Origin: Pterois miles
Lineage: Eukaryota; Chordata; Actinopteri; Perciformes; Scorpaenidae
Direction of reading: 5' to 3'
Length of the DNA: 64,000 bases
Assembly: GCA_947000775.1 (NCBI GenBank)
Contig: CAMQGK010000638.1
Span: 29,204,501 to 29,268,500 of the forward strand
Below, piece by piece: positions 20,624 through 31,644 of the stretch. A model generated the notes under the pieces. That model did no database searches, had not been told where the DNA came from, and worked only from the letters and a program-made list of their open reading frames with translations. Made by a program: the position numbers and the translations under genes. The stretch's first letter is position 1. The number at the start of each line of letters is the position of its first letter.

Positions 20624-21057
20624 ACCGCGTACTGCGTACCGCGTACTGCGTACCACGTACCGCTTACTGTGTCCTGTGTACTGCTTACCGCATACTGGGT
20701 ACTGCTTACCACGTACCGCTTACTGTGTCCTGTGTACTGCTTACCGCGTACTGGGTACTGCTTACTGCGTACTGGGTACTGCATACTGCTTACTGGGCAC
20801 TGCATACTGCTTACTGTGTACTGCGTACTGCTTACTGCGTACTGCGTACTGCACACTGCGTACTGTGTACTGGATACGTACTGCTTACTGCTTACTGGGC
20901 ACTGCATACTGCTTACTGTGTACTGCACACTGCGTACTGTGTACTGCGTACTGCTTACTGCGTACTGCACACTGCGTACTGTGTACTGCGTACTGCTTAC
21001 TGCGTACTGCACACTGCGTACTGTGTACTGGATACTGCGTACTGCTTACCGCGTACT
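20624..21057 (+). repeat. 7-bp minisatellite (~60 copies)
   Basis: Units GTACTGC, TTACTGC, GTACTGT, ATACTGC and CACTGC. The first ~140 bp is richer in ACCGCGTA/ACCACGTA variants, and a ~24-bp higher-order pattern (GTACTGC TTACTGC GTACTGC CACTGC) dominates 20815-21030. Open in all plus frames with no stop (164-187 codons); an artefact. Confidence 0.95.
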
Positions 21058-22794
21058 GTATGTGGATTTTATTGTATTATTTATATTTTTGGCCGTGAAG
21101 GTGTCCAGAAGAGAGTATAAAAGACATGTCAGAGTAAAACACATCGGACCTCAAAAATTTACTAAATTTGAAAAAATTTGAAAAATTCACAGCACAAGCT
21201 GTGACACAGAAAAATGATCACCACCAAATAAAATAAAATCACTATTACAATTACTGAATGAAAAATGTAAATACAACTTATATAACAATATACTGGCAAC
21301 GACGACAGCGTTCATAATGCATCATAGACGTGTTCGTCATCTACCATCCGTCTGCTCTGATCTGCTGACTCGGCTCATCGCTACGTCCGGTAGGTTCCGT
21401 GCAGTCAGTGATTTAACGGCCGGCTCGTTGGATGCTGCTGCGCTTCACATGCAGGCCGGGCGCTGAGCATCTATACTCTGAATCCTCTTCATCTCCATCT
21501 CACCACATACCTGGAGAGCACTGAGGAGGCAGAATCGATAAGAGATCAGAGCCTGCGGGAGGATCCGTGGTGTTTCACAGAAAGGTCACGGGCGTCCGCA
21601 TTTAGCGAAGTGAGTCGCTGTGAATGCACACGGACACGTGTACACATCTACACGCACATGATGCTCATGCGCTAATGTTCAGACCCACGGTGTGACAGAC
21701 GTCTCTATCGGCGGCGGTGATGGGGTTTACTGTAGGAATGGATACCACTTCATACAGCAGACGACTGAAAACAAATCCATCACCTTCCAGCAGCCAGCGG
21801 CCTGTTTGTGAACGCCGCCGCCGCTGCTAATGCTCGTACTGCTCGGGGAACAATCTATGAAATTAATTCTAACATGTCCCTAATTTATGATGCTGCACAT
21901 CCATTTTTATTCACCAACCACATCTCGTACAAATTCAATCATACACACCTTTTTTTCTTTTTACATCAGCAGATATATTTTTGGGTAAAGTGATGAAACA
22001 CAACTGATGTTTTCTTTTGTGGGAAATATTAACTTCAGTTTACACAGATTAAAATGAACTACTTCAGGTTCATGAAGGAATTCATTTTATGTACCAGGGG
22101 TATTGAATTAAAACTTAAAGAGTCCACTTTGAGAAAATGTCTTGAAGCAAAGGTCCAGATGATCATAATGTCTGACTATTCACTGTGATATATATTGAAG
22201 TAGCCTAGAAGTCATATTAATATCTTCATGTAATCAATACCTGACTGTCAAATCAAATGAATTCAGTACGATTCAAAAACGTTTTGATATTTATTGTCAC
22301 ATAACAGAGAAATGAATATATCTGTATGACTGCAGATATGTATAATGTCCTCTTATTAAATAAGAGTCGAGCTGCATTTCAAAATAAGAGAAAATAAATA
22401 AAATGTGAAAATTGTGCATGTTCAGATAATAATGTCTCTCTCTTGTCTGTTTCTCTCCCTTTCTTTTCTCGACCTGTATCTCTAGCTTTCTTTCTATCGT
22501 CTTTTCATGTGTAACTTCCCTCTAACTCTCATCTGTCTGCACTGCATCGTCGCCATGTTTACCGCCTGGAATGCCAAGACCTGATTGGCTGAGTAGTATC
22601 ACATGGGACGGCTTGGTCTGTGTGTTTCCTCATCCCGTCAACCGCCGTAAAGACGAGAAAAGCTGCGGCGGTTAAAATAGAAGCAGCCCGTCAGGTTTCA
22701 AATCAGAAGCTTCTGTTGTGGCTGCAGGTCTGTGTGGGACGGTTCTGGATCTGGACTCGGACTGCGGTCCGCCTGTGGGTGACCTATATTATAT
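21058..22794. other. AT-rich unique sequence, possible regulatory DNA at 21330-22000
   Basis: No gene seen. The block 21800-21960 has (CCG)n-containing GC sequence next to AATTAATTC, CCTAATTTATGATG and TTTTTATTCACC. This mix of homeodomain-type cores in unique sequence is typical of conserved enhancers; the evidence is compositional only. Confidence 0.3.
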
Positions 22795-22860
22795 ACCATA
22801 ACCCAGTGGAACCCACTTTCATTCACATACCTTGAGGTCAGAGGTCTGACCTCTCCAGCT
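22795..22860 (+). repeat. Dispersed repeat, family 3 fragment ('CTTGAGGTCAGAGGTC')
   Basis: ACCCA..TTTCATTCACATACCTTGAGG then TCAGAGGTC matches copies at 25030-25315 and 26818-27052. Confidence 0.6.
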
Positions 22861-23997
22861 TTGAGAAAAGCTGGTTGCTGCTGCTTCCAAATGGATAAAA
22901 GAGCCGCAAACAAACATCACGGCTTTAAACACTCACACTATGTGACTCGCATACAGAGGTTGACCCAAACTGCTCCACTAGATCAAATTATGGATGAGTG
23001 TGAATAAGTAAAGATGTTAGCGTGTGCCTGCCAGGTCGGCTCGGCAGAATCACATCCAATAACCCTGTGAAAGGTGCTTTTGTCTGCAACCACATGAATA
23101 AAAATCAGAACGCTCAATGACACCGTTTGGAGAGCAATAAAAAAAGTCCTCTGCACAGAGCATTTATGCAAACGTTGGACCTGTAAAATGCCACAATTCA
23201 TCACGGAGCGCAGAGGGCGCCGCCGCCGCCGCCGCCGGCCTCGCTTCAGCTCCACTGATCTGATCCGTCAACATACGTCGGCTCTAACACGAGTCAACAA
23301 ACATTACAGCCCCTTCAAATTTATATGAATCTATGAATAATTCAAAGGCAGTCCTATTACCGACACACCTCGCCATAACTGAGATATTAGGCTTTAAGAG
23401 TGGAAGATAAATCAGCATCCGCATCACATTTGATCTCTTTTCCTCCCGCCGGAGCTCTAAAGTAGCTGACCTTTTTAAAACATCCACCGACGGGCATCCA
23501 ATCAAACGTCACTCTACACCATTACAGTAACGACCAGAGCGATGCTTCGGTTTACATGTCAGCTTTGACGGCACTCTGCTCCGTCCTCAGCCCTTCTTTG
23601 ACTCAATAAAACTGCCCTCCGTGTGATCATGTGAATGTCATGATGAGGATACACTATAAACAACAAATCTAATAACCCCTAAAAATATATTTTAAAGTAA
23701 GTTATTGAGGAAGAGCTGAGCAGTCTGCAGACATTACAGCTGAAGTGAGACATCCACCATTTGATTTAATCATAGCTGCCAGCAGAACAATCATACGGTC
23801 TCAGGTTGTAAATATGTAGTGGAAGTAGTAAATATATATTTCACAAAAAAACAAAAAACATCAACATGTATTGTGATCTCCTATGGTCAGTTTATGTCTT
23901 CATTATATATGTGGAGACAGAACGAGATGCTAAAAAGGTCTCCAGACGGACATGAACCAGTTTATGGCCTCGGTTTCAACCTCTAGGTCTCCATTTC
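22861..23997. other. Unique sequence, possible conserved non-coding block at 22975-23520
   Basis: Non-repetitive. It contains (CGC)n at 23218-23237 flanked by AT-rich sequence with ATTATGGATGAG, GAATAAAAATCAG, TTTATATGAATCTATGAATAATTC and GATAAATCAGCATCCGCATC words. Three minus/plus frames (71-90 codons) have no domain. It reads like enhancer DNA rather than an exon. Confidence 0.3.
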
Positions 23998-24117
23998 TGA
24001 TAGATAGATTCTTTAGATAGATAGATATATCTATATAGATATATAGATATATCTATATAGATATATAGATATATCTATATATCTATATAGATATATAGAT
24101 ATATAGATATATCTAGA
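23998..24117. repeat. Self-complementary TATAGATATATC tandem
   Basis: Alternating GATATATC and TATATAGATATA blocks, about 115 bp, almost fully self-complementary. Prone to cruciforms and polymerase slippage. Confidence 0.9.
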
Positions 24118-24365
24118 GCGATACAATGTGATTCAGTGAGTTGAACAGCTGGACAGAGCAGGTCAGGCTTGTGAGGGAATCAGAGCTAAATGAATTATTT
24201 ACATAAAAATGTAAAAACAATGATTGACGTCAAATTGCGCCCGGGTTGCCTCGGTGTTCGGTTTTAGCGTCTCAATGGGTGTGTGGAAAGATTGCCTGTG
24301 TTGCCTCTGCTATCTCTCTTTCTCGCCAAAAACTTCATTCTACAAGACACATTTGAACAAATTAT

Positions 24366-24560
24366 GATAACGTTGTACTGTATTATTTTACTGAGCAGAG
24401 CCCGAATGCCTCATAATTTAACCCACTGGTACCTCCGGTGATGTTAGCAGCGCCGTTGTTTAGCCAATCAGCACCGTGCTGACGTTACTAACTCTCCTCC
24501 TGATGGTTTCAACACAGATTTGTTCTTCACAGCGTTGCTTTATCAAGGAAAAGGAGGATG
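24366..24560 (+). repeat. Dispersed repeat, family 4 copy 1
   Basis: Shares with 30868-31052: ACTGAGCAGAGCCCGAATGC, GTTAGCAGCGCC/GTTAGCGGCTGG, CAGCACCGT.CTG, and TATCAAGGAAAAGGAGGA/TATCAGGGAGAAAGAGGA. The similarity is ordered over ~190 bp, so these are two copies of one interspersed element. Class unknown. Confidence 0.55.
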
Positions 24561-25029
24561 TGTCCCCTCAGGTTTGGCAGCGATGGGCTTTTGAGCTCTC
24601 ACGACGGGCACGAACCGTTATGTCATTGAGCATGACATGCCAAGGAATCGGACAACTACTTGTAAGTAAGTAATTCCATATAACTGTGGTCCTTAAATCA
24701 ATACAGATTATTTAGCTTGCAAATTGACTGTAGATTGATATACGTACCCTCTGAAAGACGACTTGCCGAGTATCTATTGATGCAGTTGGATCGTAGGAAG
24801 ATAAATCAATACAGTGATGTAGCAGCTGAATCATTCAATCACACCCCTGGCTGTTCTAGTAGCTCCTTCAGAAATAACTCGGATGACGTTGTTTTTGTTT
24901 GAGCCTTCTGGTCTCTTTCTGATTAGCTGCTGGTTGAGGTTTGACTAGGATTAGGCACGAAATCTACTGCTTTAAGGGACTGCGTACATATAGCGTTTTT
25001 CTAACGTTCATCACCACTGCAGAGCCTTG
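24561..25029. other. Unique or repeat-derived sequence, no gene seen
   Basis: Two 61-65-codon frames with no recognisable domain. It may be the remainder of the family-4 element. Confidence 0.35.
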
Positions 25030-25315
25030 TGGGTATCCATAGAACCCATTTTAATTCACATAGCTTGAGGTCAGAGGTCAGAGGACCCCTCTGAAAATCG
25101 CTTAGAGCTGGACATGGGTGGTACCGATGGATCCATCAGGTTCTCTAGTTTCATGTGATGCCACTATCTTCACTCTAGTTTTAAAACTGAGCCGCTACAG
25201 TCTAAAAAAATCACAAGTTCATTAATTAATTTTCATATAGCATCAAATCATAACAGAAGTTATCTCAAGACACTTTTCATACAAAGCTGTATCACGTTAA
25301 CTTTGACAGACCTAA
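25030..25315 (+). repeat. Dispersed repeat, family 3, longest copy
   Basis: Blocks in order: AGAACCCATTTTAATTCACAT, CTTGAGGTCAGAGGTC, GACCCCTCTGAAAATCGC, GGTACCGATGGATCC, GTTTCATGTGATGCCA, TCTTCACTCTAG, AAAACTGAGCC, and the terminal TATCACGTTAACTTTGACAG. I recognise this as a high-copy fish repeat whose terminus reads GTTAACTTTGACAGCCCTA in better-preserved copies (memory). Non-coding. Confidence 0.65.
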
Positions 25316-26817
25316 TTGGAACATAAACTTGGTTTAACCTTTAATTTCATCAGTAAATAAATGATATCATTAAGTGTCTCAGTTTAGATGAAGAAAGATC
25401 TGATTAATAAACAGGCGTGAATATGGGGATGATCACACAGCAGTGAAGTAATGAGCGTCCTGCAGGACAGCAGCCTCTGAGCAGCACTTTGATTTGTCTC
25501 GTTTATCTGGCTCATTGTTACAGCAGTAAAACTGAGAAATGAAGGCACTTCTGTGAGGAGAGATTTGTTTTTACACCAGGATTTAAACCCTGCTCCATAA
25601 CCTGTGATTCTTCTCTGTGTGATTTCTTTTCTGTTGGGTCCGTCTGCACTCGGAGCCATTAACAGTAAATAGGGGCGATTTTCCTTCGTCCTGGCTGATA
25701 TCAATATGGCTCCCTCAGTTATGGACAGTGACGGAGGAGGTCTGACCCCACTAAACCCTCCGTCCGCTGAGCTCTCTCCACCTGGGCTTTGTGCAGGAAG
25801 AGGAAAAACGATGGAGGCCCCATAATCGTTATCTTCCCCCGCCGTTACTTCCTGCAGGTAATAGTGTTCCCAGACAGAAGCTCTTTAGGAGCCGCGGCTG
25901 ATTGTGGCGTCTAATAGGGTCCAGATGGATGTGGCCGGGTTTAAAGGCAGAACGCTTCCTAGTCAAACTCGCTCCATGATGGTGTGTTTAAGAGCTAAAG
26001 GATAGAAGCTTTATGGGGATGTTCCCATCTCACCCTCACTGGGTTTCATTACATCTCTGCAGCCGTTTAAAAGCCCACATGTAGATGAGTGAAAACGATC
26101 CACAGCAGGACACGTCACTGGTGACGGTCGTATAGCTGGTCACAGAAATACATCAGAATCCTGATAACTGGACTGAACCGTCCTTTACTTTTCACTTCAT
26201 TATTCAGTCTGGCAGCCTGCTTGTTTGAATTCAGCCCGTATTCTCAAGAGAAGAGAAAATCAATAAGTCAACAAAAAGTCGTTGCATATGATGTTGTAGA
26301 CCAGTATCTCACTACAAAGCAAGAAATCTCTGTCCGTCTGTCTGTGCGTCCTTCGTCTATCCTGAGAGCTGCTCACCTGTCTACGTAAAACTAGGTGGGT
26401 ATATTGATGAGGACCCAACGGAGGCTCTGCAGTCCAGTACGACGTCTGCAGCGAGCCTCTACAGATTTATCACAATTCAATTAATCACACATTTTTTATC
26501 TGTTCTAAATGAGCCTTAAAGGGGATCAGTCCAGTATTTAATCCTCTGAACACGTTAGTGGACTAATATGCTGCTGTATGTAAATGTATGTATATATTTA
26601 TTATAGTAAATCAATAACAGCACTAATCAATGACAGATATTGTCCAGAAACCCTCCCAGGTTCTGACTTTAGCATCAACAATCTGCTCCAATCAGAACAT
26701 GACAAACTGCAGCCCAACAGGCAACAACAGCTGTCAGTGTGTCAGAGTGCTGACTGGACTAGGACTTGATCCAGATTGATTGATCAGAAAATGGGCATGT
26801 CTGTAAAGGGGGACTGG
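25316..26817. other. Unique sequence, no gene seen
   Basis: Includes a GC-richer unique block at 25680-25990 (CATAATCGTTATCTTCCCCC and AGGAGCCGCGGCTGATTG words) that could be regulatory. A 106-codon minus frame at 25384-25704 has no recognisable domain. Confidence 0.4.
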
Positions 26818-27052
26818 TGGGGACCCAGAGAACCCATTTACATCCACACATCTGGAGGTCAGAGGTCAACGGACCCCTTATAACATGGACATGAAAGTCT
26901 GTTCTTGCCAAAATTTAGTACAAGTTAGCATTCTTCCTGACAAGCTAGTCTGACCTGGTTGGTACTGATGGAGTCTTTGTAGTTTGTTATGATACCATTG
27001 TCTTCACTCTGGCTTTAAAACTGAGCCTACAACCTCTGCAAGGTTGTGTTAA
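26818..27052 (+). repeat. Dispersed repeat, family 3, third copy
   Basis: Same block order as 25030-25315 (AGAACCCATTTACATCCACA, GGAGGTCAGAGGTCAACGG, AGTCTGACCTGGTTGGTACT, AAAACTGAGCC), with a TTAGCATTCTTCCTGACAAG segment missing from the other copy. Confidence 0.65.
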
Positions 27053-27149
27053 CACTACTGAGAACAACTGGTTGCTACTGGGGCCAGTGAGGGACCGCTA
27101 TGGGCTACTGGTGGCTACCTGAGGACCACTGGTAACTAGCTGGCATTGC

Positions 27150-27575
27150 TGCTGGCCGGTACAGCTGCGTGAGGAGCGCGTGGCGGCTGCGTTACCTGCT
27201 GCTTACCCAGTTGCTTCTCTTCACAGTGAATCAACACTTCCTGCTTTCATTTTTTTCCTGTGGGCAGAACTCCTTCATTTGTTAACACAAGGCTTTTATT
27301 CTGAAATATGTGCAGGCCAGTGTTGTAGAACATGCAGGGCTCCATGAATGAATCTAGAACAGGGTTTTAATTGTGGATTATTACTATTATTTACAAATGA
27401 GCCCACGTTTCTTGACCTTTCTAATGACATGAAACGGTCATTATGAAAGTCAAACTGTGTAGAAAGAGCAGCACCAGAAACACGGCAGAAACGCAGCCGG
27501 TGTGAACGCCGGACGCGTGAATCACGCAGTCGTGAGGTAATGCAGCCGCCACGCGCTCGTCATGCAACCGGTCTG
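27150..27575 (+). mobile_element. Family-1 non-autonomous TIR transposon, ~430-bp copy
   Basis: The left end has GTGAGGAGCGCGTGGCGGCT then GCGTTACC. The right end, read in reverse, has GACGAGCGCGTGGCGGCT then GCATTACC, so the element has inverted termini. Internal sequence (AGAACTCCTTCATTTGTTAA, GGCTTTTATTCTGAAATATG, AGTGTTGTAGAA) is shared with the longer copy at 48880-49545. No transposase. A clear target-site duplication could not be confirmed, so the superfamily is not assigned. Confidence 0.75.
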
Positions 27576-27689
27576 GTCCTGGACTAACTGACACAATACA
27601 AATGATGATATTAGTATCTTCCCAATACCTTGAAAACTGAGCCCACTGCAAACACAGAATAGTAGCCGGGCCCACCGGCGGACCATCAG

Positions 27690-27850
27690 AGTTTGGTAAA
27701 ACGTCATGGTTGGACTTAAAATGATTACATAAACTCGGTAAAACAACGTAATGTCAGCTCAGAAAACCTGTGACAAACAGCACAACAAAACGAGAGAAGC
27801 CACTGACGTATCATGAAAGTCCTGTTTGTTGGACCCAACCCCGATGAGTG
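27690..27850 (+). repeat. Family-2-like dispersed repeat fragment
   Basis: GACTTAAAATGATTACATAA and CTCGGTAAAACAACG match GCTTAAAATAAATACATAAA with CTTAGTAAAACATGC at 41825-41860; GTTTGTTGGACCCA matches 51605-51620. Non-coding. Confidence 0.45.
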
Positions 27851-28189
27851 GTCTTTATCACTTCCCAGTATGAACTAGGTAACTTGCTCTGTTACACCCG
27901 TCACCACTAAATACGTCACCTTCATGCAGGTATGTAATATTCACATCTCGGACACGGACACCGGTGGGTGTGTTACAGGCTTTGCAGAGAGACTGGGCTG
28001 GAAAACACACACTGATTCACAATTAATTTCGGTGTGTGCAGCATTTTAATGCCAGGAAAACTATTGTGTATGCTGATCTAATCACTGTTTGGTTCGTATC
28101 ACCTGTCATGTTATTTGTCCTTCCCTTTCATCCAAAGCACATGAAATAAAATCCAGTTATACTGGTGCACAGACACGCTAACTCCTATA
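27851..28189. other. Unique sequence, no gene seen
   Basis: Nothing recognised. Confidence 0.4.
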
Positions 28190-28480
28190 CAGCAAAAAAA
28201 AAAAAAGCTAATTGTGCTATAAGAATCCATTAGAGCCGATATGGAGAGCTCTGTGGTTTCATAAACAGAAACACACAATCCTTCATAATCAACCAATCAA
28301 GTCCTGCAGGAGCTCATCTCAGCACGCCGCTCGCCCCGATTATTTCAAATCAAAATTCACATCACGCACGCTCACAGTCCATCACAGGGCCTCTAACACT
28401 CGCAGGAATATTTGCTTATGCTGTATGCACATAGACTCGGATGCACCGGCTGAATAAAGCCTTATTGATTCTCCTTTCCT
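28190..28480. other. Unique block, possible conserved non-coding element
   Basis: After an A13 run the sequence is non-repetitive, with GCTAATTGTGC, CATAATCAACCAATCAAG, GATTATTTCAAATC and GCTTATGCTGTATGCACAT words (homeodomain, PBX/CCAAT and octamer-like). Frames of 67-81 codons lack domains. Confidence 0.3.
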
Positions 28481-28594
28481 ACGCTGGAGCATCACTTCTG
28501 AGGCTCGTACTATTACCAGACATAAAAATACTAAGGGTTGAATGCAGGGAGCGCGGTGCCTGACCGAACGCCCACGATGACGCACTCCGACACG

Positions 28595-28760
28595 TGCTGA
28601 CGGGAGGAGGAGAAGGAGGAGGAGGAGGAGGGAGATTTAGGATGCTGGGAGATTTAGAGGGGAGGACTAGGTAGTGGAGAGGATGGAGAGGTAGTGGAGA
28701 GGAAAAAGGGGGATGACAGAGGAGGACAAGGCGCTGATAGAGAAGAGGAGTCAGGATAAA
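28595..28760 (+). repeat. Polypurine (GGA)n tract
   Basis: GGAGGAGAAGG repeats and GGTAGTGGAGAGGA duplicated; strongly purine-biased on the plus strand. Confidence 0.8.
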
Positions 28761-30702
28761 GGAGCTGCAAGGTGAGATCAGTAACCACATGAAGCACCTT
28801 CAGCTCCGTTCAGACTGGATTTATGTCTCTAGTCGAGGTGGGCGGAGCTCGACATGCAAACACCAACATACAGGAAAAAATATGATGACAGCAACAACAA
28901 ATGTGCTGCTGTAATAGCTACTGGCCCATTACTGAGCCTGTATTCCTGGACATTTTAATAAACTGGCTCCATTAGTAGCATGCTGAGGGCTGGGACGTAC
29001 ACCTATCTCCTGATTTAATGTACTTATAATTTATTAAACACTAGACCAGACACTTCTAAGGACTTTTACTTTGGAAAATATCTAAACTAAACCAGTAAGG
29101 ATGTTTGATTTTCAGTATGTAGTCAGAGACGTCGTAGCGTAAAAATCTATTTCATACTTGGAAAACAAATTGTGATACACATGTGAATCATTCCCTAATA
29201 TGCTGAATTAACTATTAGCAGTACCTGTTGGCAGAGTACTCATAGATACGCAGACAGCGATCACTGGATTACTATGATACTGACGTAAACTTGAAAACAT
29301 TGTGATTCTCAGGAAATCCCAGCAGAGGATGTAATATCCACCGATCTTACAGGCATATTTTCAGAGCGGTACATAGCTGCAGTTGTGGAGAAACGAAGCT
29401 AACAAAGTCACTCCTTAACCCCACGCTGGCCATCATGGCCTCACCTCCAGCTTCAGCTTCAGCCAGCTGAATCACTGACTCTGCTTCGCTAGATTTCAGC
29501 TTTAAAACAGCACACAAAGCTCCAGGTTGTTAACAGATCAACACTCCAACACTGCAAACATGTTCAAAAGCAGCGAAGCGTCACATTAACAGCAAGAACA
29601 TTTAAAGCAAACAGAGAGGAAAATGCCTACCTGCCACAGGAAGAACCACCGACCAAACAGGAAGTAGACGTTCATGTACCCACGGCTATAAAAATAAAAC
29701 CATGCTTCCTCATTAAACACAGAATGTTACCTTCATGGGAAAGTCTATCATTTATAGTGTCCACAATGGAGCTAATTATCATATTCAAACAAATTTACAT
29801 TAAAAAATTAAGATATCACCTGTTCCCTTCAAAATAAAAGCCACAGCTGGGTGGAGTCTCAATTATTCGGTACGGTGTGTATGTTAGTTGGTTCTGGCAT
29901 GTTAGAAACTTGAAGACATTCAGTTTGCTACGACTCTAACACACCACAGTAAAGTGAATGTTAATCTGGATGTAGATCTATATGCAGTCAGTAGTAATGT
30001 GGCTCTCCGTGTCTACCTGAATATTTATAAAATCATATTTATTCGTAAAGCTGCTCACACCATCACCATCGTATCTCGATAACAGAGGTGCCGAGTTTGT
30101 ACAACCCATGTACAGCCAAAATATCCATACTGATGGAAAAGTGAAATAAAGTGAATTATCCTTTAAAGGAGGGAGAAGCCTCTTCTCTCCACGGTACGTA
30201 AAGACTAAACGTCCTGGCCCAGCTCTAGATCTCCCAGATAGGAAACGTTAAACTAGTGTACCAGAGCCTCAAGATGATCGGATCTGAGGGAAATTATCAT
30301 ACGTGAGTAATAACCACGAGAACAAATAGGTGGAAATGTGTAATTTTCCAAGACTCATATTTAAACAACTTTTTGACACCAACAAATTTAACCAGATCAG
30401 GTTTGTTGTGTTTTTTTAAATCAAGCTGTTGATGTGTGGACGGGGACATTTCATTCATTCATTCATGGACATCGTATCCTGCATCAGTCATGATTGTTTG
30501 GAAAGAGGTCACATGAGAAGAGATGCCCAAACACAGATGTAATATCCATAGTTTGTTGTTTGGAAATTAATTAAAATGAGACAAGGCAGCCAAGGGATGT
30601 CACAATACTAAAAGTTTAGTAACAATACCAGCAATATCCACGATTCAAGTAAAACAATAAATCCTGCGTACCTCAACATCCAGTCCTTTATTACTGTTTT
30701 TG
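28761..30702. other. AT-rich unique sequence, no gene seen
   Basis: No open frame of note and no repeat recognised except short CATTCATTCATTCATGG near 30450. Confidence 0.5.
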
Positions 30703-30757
30703 TTAGATAAGATAAGATAAGATGAACCTTTATTAATCCCCGGAGGGAAATTCAGGT
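30703..30757 (+). mobile_element. (AGATA)n retroelement 3' tail, copy 2
   Basis: Several GATAA words followed by GATGAACCTTTATTAATCCC and GGAGGGAAATTCAGG; nearly identical to 16434-16487. Confidence 0.6.
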
Positions 30758-30867
30758 ATATAAGTTAATAAGTTAAACGGGTCATATATCTCTTATCTCT
30801 ATTATCTAATTTATATTGCTGTGGAAACATCAAGTTTTTAACCAAAAACTACATTAAAAAGTTACAC

Positions 30868-31052
30868 TGCACCATCATCCAATACTCATTTTTACTGAAC
30901 AGAGCCTGAATGCATCATAACTTTAGCTGTTAATGTTTGCTGTTAGCGGCTGGTAAGCAGCACCGTCCTGCACAAAGCTAACAGCTAACGTTAACTAGCT
31001 CTGTTCGCACTGTAGCATTATCAGGGAGAAAGAGGACATGTCGATAGTAAAG
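30868..31052 (+). repeat. Dispersed repeat, family 4 copy 2
   Basis: ACTGAACAGAGCCTGAATGC, GCATCATAACTTTAGCTG, GTTAGCGGCTGG and TATCAGGGAGAAAGAGGA parallel the copy at 24366-24560. It lies next to the retroelement tail, so the two may be nested insertions. Confidence 0.55.
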
Positions 31053-31303
31053 TTACTGCGTCCCAAATGTATTTCCTGTCGTCCCTGGGACAATGGGGTG
31101 ATGTTAGTCTCGAGCCCCGACAGGACGAACACTGAAAAACAGATTTATGGCATTGACTTGGCACCGAATAATCGATACTGACATCATTTAGAGGTTTTAA
31201 TCCAGGCTTCTAGAAGTCTCTCCTAGACTCTCTCCTTTAGATTACTGCAGTGGACTTTACTCTGGGACGAGTGGCGGTGAGGTAACGGCGTGAGACGACA
31301 GCG

Positions 31304-31525
31304 ATGGCGGCTCCTGAAGAGGTTAGCGTGGCTGCTGCAGCAGCATCAGCTCTATCAGACCTGAAGAGTTTACAGTTTTTTATTTCTTCTTTGAAAGAAG
31401 AGAACGACGCTGAAGGTGTAAACACGTTTTCATGTTTTGCTTTTGTTAGTTTGATGGACAGATGGTTCATCCAATCACCTGCCCCGTATTTATTGAACAG
31501 TTTCCAAGGACGGCTGATCAGATGA
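31304..31525 (+). other. Unassigned 73-codon open frame in CpG-containing context
   Basis: Begins ATGGCGGCTCCTGAAGAGG (a fair Kozak context, GCGATGG) and encodes an Ala-rich start (MAAPEEVSVAAAAASAL) with a short SSLKEEN segment. It ends after 73 codons without a clear domain. It could be an eroded first exon of a multicopy gene or a repeat. I do not recognise it and rate a functional gene unlikely. A TCCCATAATGC word (ZNF143-type core) is 70 bp downstream of its end. Confidence 0.15.
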
Positions 31526-31644
31526 TTCTGGGTAACGAGCTGTCTGACAGGGTCAGATGCATTTAGGACCCTGGTCGGACCTGCTTCACCTGCTGTCCCA
31601 TAATGCTTTGAGTGGCCGTCAACATAGAAAATGAAAAGAACCAA

